Source: Reticulitermes speratus (lineage: Eukaryota > Arthropoda > Insecta > Blattodea > Rhinotermitidae). From it: DNA of 64,000 nt. The translations under genes were made by a program, and so were the position numbers. This document shows positions 34,626 through 46,600 of the stretch, one piece after another. Within the stretch, counting starts at the first letter, position 1; each line of letters opens with the position of its first letter. A model generated the notes under the pieces. It was given only the letters and a program-made list of their open reading frames with translations, had not been told where the DNA came from and ran no database searches. The stretch covers positions 37,631,478 through 37,695,477 of the forward strand of contig JAJKFL010000006.1 of the NCBI GenBank assembly GCA_021186555.1. The letters are read 5' to 3'.

Positions 34626-34850
34626 TGGGCACCAGCTGGAGGTGTGTTCATCTTTAGGCCCGTCTGCTGTACCTTCCGGGGAAATAGCCTTGGTACTGAT
34701 TGAATATAGACTACCTCCAGGGAGGGAGAGCCCGCAACCCATTGAATAGGCGGCAGGGTGGGTCCCAGAGCCGAGCTAGACGCTCTAGTTATGAGAATCC
34801 CCTCTACCAGGAATCGATCTACGATTCCGTGCTTGCCCAGCTCGTATTCT
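34626..34850 (-). mobile_element. SINE family 2, degenerate, internal duplication
   Basis: The minus-strand body (GGAAGGTACAGCAGACGGGC, then CTGGGACCCACCCTGCCGCC) is recognisable, with a poor B box. The stretch around ACTGATTGAATA and CCCATTGAATAG repeats the same body segment twice. This suggests an internal duplication or two overlapping insertions. The 140-codon minus frame over this region is derived from the SINE. Confidence 0.6.
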
Positions 34851-35699
34851 AGTCCCTGTACAGGCTGATCCATGTTTTCTTCAGATACGTCCCTGAAACC
34901 TGATATTATGAAGGGGTATTTACAAGTCCAGACGTCGAGTTTGTTTTTTGTTTGATAGTTGTATACTGTGTTCAGAAGTGTGTAATGAATTATGTACAAT
35001 TGAAATGTAATGTATTTTTAGTTTATAGGTCTACCATATTTGTATGTATGAATTAAGCATTAAATAAGCTATTATCAGCGATGCCTACAGCACGAAACTG
35101 AGCACGTGCCTCCACAACCTTCTACCCAGGACCGAAACTACTACATTTTGCTCATCGTGTTACTTTTTATATTTTTAGAACTCAAGACTCGTGTTCGAAG
35201 TCCACAAAGTAAGCATTTCTACTGTAATAGGCATCTATCGTGAGAAGTCTACATTATTGAGCAGCAGACAGCTCGAAGGTTTACACATTGATATATGTAG
35301 GCATTTTATTTTGATGACTAAGTGATGATGCCGGAGAGTCCAAATAGCGTTGTAAATTAACTTCTGTGAAACGATTGATGGTCGCGTATAACTGAAGGAC
35401 ATAACAAAGGAATGCTGTTACCACCATTGTTATGTTGCCTTAGGCACTACGACACGTCCGTATCTAGTTCCAGCCACTGCTGCAAGTGTCGTTCCTAGCC
35501 TCTGAATAGTCTGGTAGTAAGTACTACCAATGCAAAAAAAATAAAATGTCCCAGTACCGGTATTTAAATCCTGAATGTTGTGAAACATTCGACTCTGTAA
35601 CACGCACTTGCGTTATAACATTTTGCAACAGCTTGTACTGCCCTTGACTATACCCACACCGGCATCATCCTGTGGTGTTGGCAACACTGCGGAAGCGTT
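34851..35699. other. No recognised gene
   Basis: A word resembling the hairpin family (CTTCTACCCAGGACCGAAAC, about 35120) is too short to call. Otherwise nothing is recognised. Confidence 0.45.
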
Positions 35700-35812
35700 T
35701 TGAAGGTCACGGTCACCGGAACTAGGTCAAGTTCAGCGGCCGTATCAAGGTCACGTGGTGTGCTGAGTATGTAAGGGCCGGGAAAGAGGGGGAGTCCATG
35801 GTCACGTGATTT
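35700..35812. promoter_or_regulatory. Cluster of GGTCA half-sites and CACGTG boxes
   Basis: AAGGTCACGGTCACCGG, AGGTCAAG and TCAAGGTCACGTGG lie within about 60 bp. TGGTCACGTGATT follows about 40 bp later. TCAAGGTCA is the monomer site of FTZ-F1/ERR-type nuclear receptors, and CACGTG is an E-box bound by bHLH factors. The patch is GC-richer than its surroundings. No promoter or exon is evident nearby, so regulatory function is inference. Confidence 0.3.
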
Positions 35813-36618
35813 ATTATTGTTGAAGTGTTGTTTATGTTTGTGGTAGTTTTATTTGTGTTTTACTAGTGAGTATAGTGGGAGTGGGTAAGGTCAGTGCACT
35901 GATAGTGAAGCATTTGCATTGTGTACAGTCTAATCTGAAATGTGACTACGCGTCATAAAGTGACATTTATGTTCGTCATTTACGACGAATGTGATGTGTT
36001 ACTTTTTAAAACAATATTGAGGTTTCTTATACCAACCAATACATGCGTGTCGTATAACGGTGGAGAGGCCTGTTGGTTCGTCTAGGAATGGTATAAGGAA
36101 GGTGACGCTCCAACTCGTTATTTCTTTTTTCGACGTGTCCACTGAATTTGCCATTATTATTCCGGTTGTGTTGCTGTGGTAAGGAGATGGCGGTGGTGAT
36201 TTTGATGATGAATGATGATGAACACAATCTTGGTATTAACAGTAACAATAAATACGTGTATGTGAGAGGAAACATGGCCGAGACAAGTACCATGCATCGG
36301 AAGGTGAAGAATGTGCACAAACCATTGGTAGGAAACGTAAAGGGAAGAAACCAAGAGGGGAGACGTAATCGTAGGGCTAGATGACAGGATAATACTAAAA
36401 CGGATCTTAGTGTTAGGGAGTGTGGAGTGTATTAGTGTGATTCAGGATACGAAACAGTGGCGGACCCTTATCAAAATGGTAATTTATTTTCGGCTTTTAT
36501 AAAAGGCGGGGAATATTTTGACGGTAGAGCAGCCACTAGCTTTCCAAGAACTCTTGTAGCCGACCAATTGACCGGGCAAATGGCTCCTTTATTGTGTGTG
36601 AGATGTCGGTGTGTATTG
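35813..36618. other. No recognised gene
   Basis: Opposed frames at 36027-36384 (97 and 78 codons) lack recognised domains. Confidence 0.45.
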
Positions 36619-36782
36619 AGACTTCGGTGTTTGGGATGTGCCGCCGTGTCATTTGGCAGATGATTGTATACGTTTCCGAGGAACCTGTAGTTTCCAGCTT
36701 TTACACCCAGAAAATGGAGACAGCAGGTTCCTGCGAAATGTTGTTAGGTCTGCCTATATACAAAACTAAACGTCTGAAATCC
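36619..36782. repeat. Inverted repeat with hammerhead-like arms
   Basis: The left arm (CGTTTCCGAGGAACCTGTAG) and right arm (CAGCAGGTTCCTGCGAAATG) are inverted around about 36705, next to ACACCCAGAA. Outer words GGCAGATGATTGTATAC and GTCTGCCTATATAC also match in inverted sense. Both cores are mutated. Confidence 0.6.
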
Positions 36783-36821
36783 TAGAAGACTTAATTTCAG
36801 GTTAGTTTATTAGCTAGTAAA

Positions 36822-36915
36822 AGTCCCTGTACATACCTTCAGGCGTTATGGGAGAGGGAGGTATAGCTCCATTCATTCTTAGTCTCGGCATTGGATGTAG
36901 GTGAGTGGCTTTACA
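36822..36915 (-). mobile_element. SINE family 2, 3' part only
   Basis: AAGTCCCTGTACATACCTTC ... GAGGTATAGCTCCATTCATT ... TCTCGGCATTGGATGTAGGT matches the tail half of the 26.5-kb copy on the minus strand. The head is absent, as in 5'-truncated retroposed copies. Confidence 0.65.
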
Positions 36916-37427
36916 GCCTGTTCTTAAAATGTTCTGTCACTTATGGCACTCGGCCTCAAAACGATTCGAGATCTGCAGAGATTCGCAGGTAGTATAATAA
37001 AAACACGGGTCTCCTTTCTTGTGGGATATAGCGCCGCGTCAGTGTGTGGTTGGTGCCCGATGTTTTGAAGCAACTACAGAGTATCAGTCTCATCGCTGCG
37101 AAAGCATAACAAATCTCGCGTAACGTAGACATAATTCTTGTGCCTCCTTTTGAGTGTTGGTGTGTGGTTGTATTTGGTTTTATGTCCCAAATCCCATGTT
37201 TATTTTTCTCTCGGTTTTCTACTTTCTGTAATGCCTTTCCACAACAATGCTGTTCAAGTGAGTTCAGGGACAGATTCGCGTCCCACCCGGTATCCTCTGT
37301 ACCGGTTTCTCTGTAAAGGTACGCCCCCTACAACTTAATTAATCACCATGTCTTGAAGACTTTGGGAGAGTGGAGCTATGCTGTCACCACTTATTCGTCT
37401 TGTTGGCATTACATGGACTGAGTGGCC

Positions 37428-37570
37428 AGTTTCACCCTTCGGCTGCTTTGCCCCCGGCGAATGCGTCCCAGGCCCTCAGTGCGTAGGAGGTTGAGTTGGT
37501 CCCGCAGCCAGTATAGACGCCGTGGAGAAGAACAAAATCTTTTTCCGCGCTGGGAATTGAACGCTTATTT
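37428..37570 (-). mobile_element. SINE family 2 fragment
   Basis: On the minus strand a B-box-like GTTCAATTCCCAGC precedes the body (GGGACCAACTCAACCTCC, then GGGGCAAAGCAGCCG). The tail is missing. Confidence 0.65.
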
Positions 37571-37679
37571 CCACGATCGTGCATCCTATAGCCCAATAAC
37601 AACACTAGCAACATCACAACGAAGAAAATGTAAGTAAATCAGAACCCACTGGCAGTACGTTACAGTACATTAATGCAAG

Positions 37680-38310
37680 TAAATCAGAATACACTAACAG
37701 TGCATTAATTATAATAAAATAGTACCGACTGCTCACAAAACTTAAACTATTAAGATATTTACGAAAAAAACCAGGAAGAGAAATTCAACACTTATTAACG
37801 AGCAACGCTAGAAAAACCCGCACACCCAAAGTGGAGGAGAAGAAAGACGCGAATCATAACTCAGAAAATAAAAGAACCCAAATCCCAGCCAAACAGTTCA
37901 GTAAAAGAACACAAGTGTCTACCAGCACACCACATAAAACAGCTGGACTGGCTAAAGACAGAACAAAGGAATGAATAATATCGTCCACAACATCCGGACT
38001 ACAGGGACGCCACACAAGACTTCACGAGAAACTAGAAACTGCAACTTTTCAACTGCATAGATCAGAAAAAGAAAAAAAAGAAAAAAAAACTACAATCAGC
38101 TACACCTAACCTTACACCCAAGTATGCCAAACATATATTAGCAACAGTAAGGAAAAGTTAATATTCGACAATACGGGACTGTGCGCCTTTGCTTGTTAAT
38201 ATAAAGTTATTACCTGATGATTACCGAGAAATGTCGAAACGCGTTGTAAGTCAAATTGTGAATGAGTGTTCTCTAATAAATCTTGCTTTTGTGACGACTG
38301 AAAAAATTGT
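37680..38310 (+). mobile_element. A-rich retroelement-like segment with hammerhead-like motif
   Basis: This plus-strand segment is strongly A-rich and purine-biased. An ATG-less open frame of about 70 codons (to about 37975) is lysine- and threonine-rich and unrecognised. It ends with a motif at 38210-38249 and then CTAATAAATCTTGC. I suspect the 5' or terminal-repeat region of a Penelope-like element, because a GIY-YIG fragment follows 2.7 kb downstream. The link is inference. Confidence 0.35.
38210..38249 (+). ncRNA. Hammerhead-like motif upstream of GIY-YIG fragment
   Basis: Stem I is UUAC (38210-38213) with GUAA (38246-38249). The core CUGAUGA (38214-38220) is intact. Stem II (UACC...UGUC) is poor. 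GAAAC (38236-38240) is followed by GCGUU, so ACGCGU is self-complementary and cleavage would fall after UU. Confidence 0.45.
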
Positions 38311-39155
38311 GTATTTTACTGAAAAATAACCTGTCACCAAGCACGGCGGGATGTCAGTAGGTAAGACTAAGGGCTAATCACTCTTCTGAGTGAGCTTTCC
38401 AGAGCCCACTATATTAAAACAGTAGGAAAAGTTAGACGAACTGCGAGTTTTTGTAAGAAATGTGTGTGATTTATAAGGGAGTTTTGACGTATGTTCGGTA
38501 GATACCATTACTGCAGTGACAGTGTTCAAATGAACTGATATTGTGGATGTGATGTCCACAATATGAGTATTAGTGGATAAATTGTGGATAAACACGTGCA
38601 GTTGGTAGAAGTTGTGAACAGATATTAGAATTGCAGGACGACGATACATGTTGACTGATTCATTAAACAACTTATTCTGAACTGCATAGGTCGCAGGTTT
38701 GAAAGATGGGCAGTGTTAATAACGACGTCAGTAAGATTTGGAAGAATACAGTCTTGGCATCTTTCAAATTTCTAACCAGGAATTTACCTGCGTGAAGTAG
38801 TAAATCGTTTAAAACTCGCAGTCATTGTAGTCTATAACCCGGCCGGGATTCGAACCATTTACCGTAAGGTTGTGAAGTGGTAGTTTGCATGTACAGTTCG
38901 TGTTCGGAAGAACCCGAGTTCGTATCTTGTTTGGAAGATAGGCCGCCCTGTCTGATATATTTCTTACACTGATCATTTGCGCCAGGGAGATGTGGGCTAG
39001 TAAGTAACGTAAAGAAGCCGTTGCCATATTCTTTCGGATTCTGTATTCGTAGTTTTCTTATTTGACATTTATTGTCTGTGCTTACATGTTAAAGAAGTTG
39101 TTTAATAACCCAAGAAATCTTTATCATCTATTCAGTTAGTTTACAAATACAAGTA
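38311..39155. other. No recognised gene
   Basis: CCGGCCGGGATTCGAACC near 38841 is a B-box-like SINE scrap. Otherwise nothing is recognised. Confidence 0.45.
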
Positions 39156-40530
39156 GAGTCAACCCCCGATGTAGCGCCACCTCACTTAGCGCCCATGAAA
39201 GTCTGAGAAGAAGTTCTCTGTTAATAACATTGGGGAACCCTCGGTTGAGCGCACCCCACTAGCCGTCGTTCGCTAAAAACATTGGCAGTACAAATGTGCC
39301 CATAAGCATTAAATAATGTCGGATATAGCGCCATGTTAGAAAACATAAACAGTTTTAAGGAACAGTAAGTAACATAGAACACAATTAAAATGTTACTCTA
39401 AAATTGTAAAACTACTGTTTATTCTGTGGGTATTATTTGAGGTATAAAACGATACAATTTGTTGATTAAATAGATGCGCTGTGTGTTGTTAGAAATCGCT
39501 TGTGTGGATTCTACTAGTTCTTTTTAACTTTTTACCTACCGTCTGAAGTGAAAAGGGTTTGGCGACTGTTAAAATTTTTCCAAGAATTTCAGTGACCAAC
39601 TTTCTTTTCGAATCGTGCAGGAGGCCTTCGAACAACTAGTTATCAGTCGCACATTGACATAGTTTTGGGAAACAAAAGTAAAATAAACTGAGGCAGAGAA
39701 TACTGTGTCTAAGCGTCCCAACTCGTAGGAATAGAACTGATGACTCCGTTTTTCTTTCGACATAACTGAAAATTCTTCCTTGTTGGTTACTATGGACGAC
39801 ACTCTGTAGAATTTCAAAATAATATACTATACCGAGGCTATAACGGGGCTGTCAAGCCGTCGTCAGACGAACGTAATATTACAGTACCGTTTTTAATTAT
39901 CGTGATTCCATACTTTACTAGTGATGTATGGGAAAGAGGCATTGTTTTGTGTTAGTGAAAACAGAGCTATTTGTGCTTACAGAGACCAATTTGCTGTAGC
40001 CTTTCACGTCAGCAGAATACAGACAACGATTTTTCCTTGTTATGGGAAAATCCCACCAGTGGGCGCGCTGTTGGAGATACACGTAGTGAAGAAAATAGGT
40101 ATGAAAATCTAGCTAGTGGTAAAACAGAAAACGTGAAAGGTGCAAGACATGGAAACTGGAGGAAGCATTAGCAATATGGATAGGGCAATTAAATGCTAAC
40201 ATGGTACAGCAACAGATGTTACTGAGAAAATGGCGAAAGAAATCGGAAAGCAGATGAACGTTTTGGACTTCACCAACAGCAGTGGATGGTTACACCGCCT
40301 CATAAGTCGTCACAGCATGTAAAATACGGGGCAGCAGACGTAAATGGAAAAGTTGCGAAAAAGGTTACTGCTAAGGAGGCTCAGATATGTGTTGAAAAAA
40401 TCCATCAGTTTTTGAACAGAAGAAAGACGACAAGAACACGGTGCAGCTTGTAGCTCTGAACATTGCTATGTCTAAAGTGGAAGAAATTTTGTACAAAAAC
40501 TGAGACATAGCAAACTTGGGATCAAACGGA
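39156..40530 (+). pseudogene. Tigger/pogo transposon, 5' end and CENP-B-type HTH
   Basis: A TA (39154-39155) precedes GAGTCAACCCCCGATGTAGC, a pogo/Tigger-like end (usual form CAGTCAACCCCC). From about 39985 a frame reads QFAVAFHVS.IQTTIF, like the first HTH. Around 40215-40320 it reads TDVTEKMAKEIGKQMNVLDF, then TNSSGWLHRLISRHSM. This matches the second CENP-B-type HTH, whose hallmark is F-S-GWL-RF--RH. A further stretch KYGAADVNGKVAKKVTAKEA continues in another frame. Stops and frameshifts separate the blocks. The DDE domain and right end are not found. Confidence 0.7.
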
Positions 40531-40976
40531 TGACTTGAGTTTAAAGGAATTGTAGTGTTTGAGTAATAGTCTTACGATATATATTGAAGTATCGTTCATT
40601 ATCATGTCTTAGGTTAGAAAGATCTAAAAAAATTGTTTGATTATTTTCTAATTTCATCGTAAACTCTAGTTGTGGTCTTCTTGATTAAAATCTTGTAAAA
40701 CAGTGTTTTTATTTGTAATATTATGATCATATATTATCATGATATCACCTTCTTTAAGGTTTCTAATTGATAGATTAAACACATCAGTTGAGGAATGAAA
40801 CCAATAAGAAACAAATAGTTTATATAAAAAATATATTGTACAATAATTCCTTTTTACTTCAGTTGATGAAGAAATGCATAGAAAAGCAAAAGAAACGTGT
40901 TTGTATTAATAGAAGATAATGAATATCAAAAACAAAAATAAAGATGGTTTACTTTTTCTTTCTTTGGAAATGAAAC

Positions 40977-41430
40977 GTATTATATATCTAAAGTCTTCAA
41001 AAGAACGATTTTACGCATAGCTTATAAAACTAAATGCTCTGTCAAACAAATACTGACCCCAGAGCCCCCAATAAATGAAGGGAACAGATTTCATTGTGGT
41101 GGCATTTACCACCTAAGTTGTTTAGGTTATGGAATGAAATATACGGGCCAGACGGGTAAAAACTTTGAAGTAAGATAAGAGAATATTTACACTCATTTAT
41201 AAATAACAATACAAACTCAAAATTCGCCCATCATCTCTTGGAGAACGGCCATGCTTTTGGAAAGACGGGTGATGTAATGGAGATTGTGTATTTTAGTAAA
41301 AAAGGGACACATATGGACACTATAGTAACGTTTTTTTATATATAGCAACCAAAAAAGGAAATCAACTAAATGATAAGAATACAGTCTCCCATAATAAAGT
41401 TTTCCAAGTAGTATTAAACAGAGAAAGACG
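40977..41430 (+). mobile_element. Penelope-like element, GIY-YIG endonuclease end
   Basis: The frame carries the linker KVFKRTILRIAYKTKCSVKQ and then GGIYHLSCLGYGMKYTGQTG, the GIY and YIG motifs of the Penelope-like C-terminal endonuclease. This is followed by AHHLLENGHAFG and NQLNDKNTVSHNKVFQ. The nuclease lets the element nick its target for reverse transcription. Only the C-terminal part is present and the reverse transcriptase was not recognised upstream. The copy is broken in at least two places and is dead. Hammerhead-like motifs lie 2.7 kb before and 0.6 kb after it, and a Tigger copy sits between the first of these and the nuclease. Confidence 0.82.
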
Positions 41431-42068
41431 CTTGACTAGTCACCTTGTCAACACCCTCTCCGTAATCAGTACCTCACATCGCGACAGGCAGATGTACCTG
41501 GTAGGACACACACACACACACACCAAATATCGATCCGTGAAGGTTTATGTAACATTAACTTCTACAGGTACGGAGACACAGAGCGAACAAGTTTCCATTG
41601 CTATAAGAACAAGGAAGTACATTCTAATAAAAAAATCCACCTTTATTCTTTTATTAAAATTATTTACTAAAATTGATAAACATTTCTGAAACTAATTTAA
41701 ACTCATTAAATTGTTTATTTTCAGACCCCAAACCCAAAAGAAACTAATTAGAAGAAGACGATTACTATTTTAGAAAAAAATCATGGAATAATATGCATAT
41801 TAAATTAGAATTGTAATGGACATCGGGTTAAATCACCTTCGTATAAATTGATGGTTCCAGTGCCGGGGAAAATACAAGACTGAAGTATGCCTTGTGTATC
41901 AATTATAAACTGCCTACCATCTTTACTGAAACTATAGTTTCTGTACTCATAATGTTACACAACTTTTATGTATTTTAACACAAGTTTTTATGACGTATGC
42001 TGTAAGGGAATGAGATCTCAATCCCACATGAAGGTGTAAGTTTTCTGTATGGATCTTGATTTTGAATA

Positions 42069-42109
42069 GGTCTGGTGATGGCTCAATTGAAAAGTCGAAA
42101 CTAGTAACC
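42069..42109 (+). ncRNA. Hammerhead-like motif downstream of GIY-YIG fragment
   Basis: GGU (42069-42071) precedes CUGGUGA (one change from CUGAUGA). A UGGCUC...AGUC stem region and GAAAC (42097-42101) follow. ACUAGU is self-complementary and ACC (42107-42109) pairs with GGU. The core change would probably abolish activity. Confidence 0.4.
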
Positions 42110-43987
42110 AGAAGATTTGGAAAGTTCTGTTGTGCCTGTTTTGGAATATGTGTGTTTGACTGAAGTACAACAGGGATGTTTCACCTAAAGATGTATTTTA
42201 GTATTGTTCTGTCTACGCCTACGTCTGTCAGGAGGCCTCTTTCAAGTTTTCCTGCAAAAATGTTGTAGGCATAGACATTCGTTATCTGTCCCATCTTCTT
42301 TATTCGCGCATCATTTTGTTACCCAATAAATTTCGTGAAGACTGGAACCAACAAAGGTGTTACAGTTAATAAGGGGGCACTATAAGCGGTGAGCCAGTTG
42401 TCATGGACGTAGTAGTAAAACAGTAGCACTTGGGGATATTAGGCAGTACCAACTGAACAGGAATCAGCACTTCTGCGAAGTGTATTCACATTACATTTTT
42501 ACTCGTATTTTAGAATACGTAAGTCGGGATGCTACATTAAGTAAGCGGTATTAAATTAGTATCTTAAGTCGCCTCTCTTGGCAAACAACATGCTGCATGG
42601 TGCCACAGACATTGTCGCGTCAAAATTACTGCTGGTTACGGGACAAGCTTTTTTCGATATCTTGGAATTGTGAATTCGCAGTGCTTCCTTTCGTATTGAG
42701 AAGACATGCAGTGCGAAAACGTAATTTGTTAGATTAGTTAGTAAGGGCAGGATTTTCGAGATGTAACAGGAGAGAAGTGCACCATTGAAGAGACTGAATA
42801 ATGCCTCGGAATTGGACAATGTGGCTCGTTTACATGTACAGTTTTGATAGAAGAGCTCGCTGGACCTGGTGCTGTTAAGTCGCAAGGACCGGAAGACGGA
42901 CGACACATCACAACCAAAGACCATCCCAAGAAAAATGGCTCCTAACATCTCTATATTTCTCAGCGTCTCTTTTTGTCTTTAGTATTTCCCCACTTTTCTT
43001 CTGTGTCTCTGTCTCGCTTTGTCTGCGAGTTGATTCCGTTTTTCTCTCCCTTCCCCTCCGCAGTCAGCTCCGATGCGTTCAACTTTTATCTTCTTTTGTG
43101 TCGCGCTGTTGTCCTGGCAACCACCTCAGCCCAGTGCTTCCTCTTTTGCTGAAGCCAAGAGCGAATGCTAGTGTGTGGTTAAGTCTCAATCTGTCAGAAA
43201 TATGATTATAATGGTATGATTCTAGTGCACCAGTGATGAAAGACACAGGATTCAGTCGTCATGCAAAGTTACTCTTTGTAAACTGAAGTAACGTAGGTTA
43301 CTGCAAATAAGGGATAGATAGCAATTTTTGACCAAGGGAAAAATTTAGACCACCCCATCATGTAGGACCGAGAAATAAAACTATAAGAAAAGTTTTATGA
43401 CAGCTGTCTCGCTTCGTTCGCAGTTCGTGGTTCGTTCCACACTGATAATATTCCGTGGTTCGTTTTAAATATGGGGGTTCCTGACTGTGTCAGTGCTCTC
43501 CGGTTCTGCGTCCCCTTCATCCCGCTTTAGTTCTGCAGCTGCTGTAAATATTCACATGGTAAGCCGGGCTCCTAGTTAGGTTTCGTGTTCTTACCAGACT
43601 GCAGTTGGATTCCAGACCAATGATTAAGCTTTTAAGTAAACTCTCATGGTATTAAATGCAACTAGTTAAGTAATGCTTAACGAATATTCAGATGAAGATG
43701 GACACCTCCCATCCCGTAACTCCCTGTTTCAGCAGAACTCCTTGTCGGCACTTTTTTTATACACTGTAGACATAGAGGGACACAAAAATCACGATGTCGC
43801 TGAATATCCACGCCATGAACTTGAAAGGATATGGAAACACAGCTTGATGGGGTAGGTTCTGCTATCTAAAGGCAACTTTTTCTCGAAAAGTTCGACACTG
43901 CAATGTCAACTGAAGCACACCTTGTTATTTAAAGCCAGTATTTCCTGCTTTATTGTAATTGTAAGAAATAAAGCGTAACTAATTAAC
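42110..43987. other. No recognised gene
   Basis: A 130-codon minus frame (42556-42948) is the longest here. It shows no domain or signal I can name and may be repeat-derived. A pyrimidine-rich stretch lies at 42955-43140. Confidence 0.4.
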
Positions 43988-45140
43988 TCCATGGAGCAGA
44001 GTCCTTCCTGAGAAGCTAACAAGTTCTTAGCTAGTCAAGAAATTCCCCGCATTTTATGGAACCATAAGGTTCACTACCGCATTCACAAGAGCCCGCCATC
44101 TGTCCCGATCCTGGGCCAGATCAATCCAGTCCATGCCCCCCACCCCACTTTAATCGATCTACCGCAGAGTCTTCCAAGTGGTCTCTTTCCCTGAGGTCCC
44201 CACGATAACCCTTTATGCACATCTCCTCTTTCCGTACGTGCTGCATGCCCCGCCCATCTCATTTTTCTTGATCCGATCACACGAATAATATTTGGTGATG
44301 AGTACAGATCATTAAGTTCCTCGTTATAGTCTTCTCCACTCTCCTGTTACCTCGTCACTCTTAGGCCCAAATATCCTCCTCAGCAACCTATTCTCTAACA
44401 TCCTCAGCCTATGTTCCTCCCTCAGTGTGAGAGACCAATTCTCACACCCATACACAACAACAGGCCAAATTACTGTTCTGTGTATCTTGATCTTCATATT
44501 TTTGGATAGCAAACTGGAAGACAAAAGATTGTGACCGAATGTTAGAAAGCATTCCCTAACTTCAATCTGCTTTTAATTTCTTCATGATTAAAATTTTGAT
44601 TCCTTAGTGTTGTTCCCAAATATTTGAGCTGTTTCACCCTTTCCAGGGATTTATTATCTATCTTTATGTTGTGATTTTGTCCTGCATTCTGATTCGGAGA
44701 CATGACCATATAATACTTAGTTTTCTCGGCATTTACTTCTAGACCAGTCTCCTTACTAGCGACTACGAAAGCTTCTGTGTTTTTCTTTATAGTATGTATG
44801 TTTCCGCCTAATATATTAACATTATCAGAATAAACTAGAGGATGATGTGTACCATTTAATTTCAAGGCTTCCTGGCTTGCCTGAATTCTCCTATTGGATA
44901 TCTAAAGCAAAGTTGAAAAGCAAGGACGATAAAGCATATCCTTGTTTCAACCATTCTTAATAGGAAACGTGTCAGACAAATGTTTGCCCACCCGGACTCT
45001 GCTGTAGGTTTAATTTAACACATTTATTAACCTTGCTAGAGTCATAGGGATACCAAACTTAATAAGAATATTATACAAGACCTCCCTCCTAAATGGATCA
45101 TAGGCTTTCTTGAAGTCTATAAATAGCTGATAAAATAAAG
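43988..45140 (-). pseudogene. RTE-like LINE, 5'-truncated reverse transcriptase
   Basis: Read on the minus strand from about 45140, the protein enters within the palm domain at LFIDFKKAYDPFRREVLYNI. It continues with YSRVRVGKHLSDTFPIKNG. The catalytic YADD box reads [11 protein letters not shown], so its second Asp is lost. [14 protein letters not shown], the thumb, VVVYGCENWSLTLREEHRLR, RRIFGPKSDEVTGEWRRL and the tail RKMRWAGHAARTERGDV follow, with GKRPLGRLC. These blocks sit in several frames with stops, so it is dead. The 3' flank (43988-44060) holds a repeat also present at 18198-18275. The missing endonuclease and N-terminus fit 5' truncation at insertion. Confidence 0.88.
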
Positions 45141-46600
45141 ATTGTCAGTTTAAAATGTTGTCCCGCGCTGTAAGGACCAGATACAAACAGAGACTACAAT
45201 TTTCAGTAACGCCGAGTTTACAGTTGCTGTGTTAGAATTCAGATAATACTTTAGATCGTGTCGCTATATGTGCAGTTAATGTACTGCCGCTAAACCATAG
45301 CGTAGGGCACTCAGGAGGCAGGGGCTGAACCAGCGAGCTGTGTTGTCTACAGTGTATCCTCTTGCATTGGGAAGTATACCCAGTTTCTTAGTCACACTGT
45401 TGAGGATAGGACTCGAACCACGGATAATAACCTTACAACAGTGAAACGTGTAGTTAGTAAAAGTGAACTCAAATACGCTGTATTAAATACTGAACAGAGT
45501 CGTGGCCCTTCTAAAGCTCCTGTCCAAGCACCACATGCATAAACTGAGACAATTCACCCAAAACGGATGGTAGTGCCGGTAACCCGGCCGCAACGTGAGC
45601 CGTTTAATTTAGGCATTGGAATTCGTGCTTCATTTCCAGGATATCTTTGTTTCCGCCGTCGCCCTGAGATAGGCAGTCATGTGAGGTTCGTGTCGTCTTC
45701 TCCAGTCCCTCCAGGAAAATTGTACACCTTCTTTTACAACATCCCCAGTTCGGCATTCAGAAACGTTCTATTCGGCTCACTATAGCTCACGTTGTTGATA
45801 CAGCGTTGTTAAGAAACATAAAAATAACAAACCTTTTTATTTTGGACAAATGGCGAATTTTCTTCGTTTAATATTATTGGAGTGATTAAACGAAGTGTGG
45901 TGAGATGATCGAGACATACAGCACGCATGGTAAAAGAGAAATTCTTACAAGAATTTTAAATCACAGAGTGACCACTTGGGAGATGTAGGCGTTGATGGGG
46001 AGGTAATATTTAAATGTGTGTTAGGGGAAGAACGAGTGCTGGTGGATACTGCAGTCATCCGACCGGGATCTGATATGTCACATGCCACGTTAATAAACCA
46101 CAAATACGTCATAAGAGCAGCATATTTCTGTACCAGCTACGTTAGCTGTCTGTACGCTTCCCAGTTAAACGTCTGCACTCTTGTGTTGCTGTATATTCTT
46201 CAGCTCTGGAGAGATAGATGCAGGAGGTTCGTCCGAAATTCAAGTAGTAGTACAAGTACGTGTCGGTCTACACAACTCAGTTATCAGGCAATAAAGGAGC
46301 TGCGTGTTTCGGCTTTTATGAAGCGTCATCAGGTTGTACATAAAATTGTGCAGGGAATAGTTATCAATTACAATGCCGTCAAATTTACCTGAAAACTTGG
46401 GTTTCCATGTATGTACTGTATGTAGTATGTTGAAAGCTAAAGTATATTACAGTATCCAGAATTTTCAGGTAACTTTTGTGATATTGTGATTGATATGGTT
46501 GTTCCTTGCCAGTTTTGTGTTTGGCCTGATGAAGCCTATATTTAACCGCTTTATTGCCTAATACACTAGTTGTGTTGTCTGAGACTTGCTGGTGCTTGAA
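45141..46600. other. No recognised gene
   Basis: A 138-codon plus frame (45976-46392) has no domain I know. A decayed inverted-orientation motif (TGTTTCGGCTTTTATGAAGC, then GTCATCAGG) lies at 46307-46334. Nothing else is recognised. Confidence 0.4.

Noticed and set aside
34577-34999. 140-codon minus-strand frame
   Set aside because: It is a SINE family-2 copy plus flank, and the apparent protein follows the repeat.
42556-42948. 130-codon minus-strand frame
   Set aside because: No domain, signal peptide or convincing start context. It lies among repeats and in AT-moderate DNA, where a frame this long can occur by chance.
45976-46392. 138-codon plus-strand frame
   Set aside because: It overlaps a decayed hairpin motif, shows no recognisable domain and no composition change at its ends.
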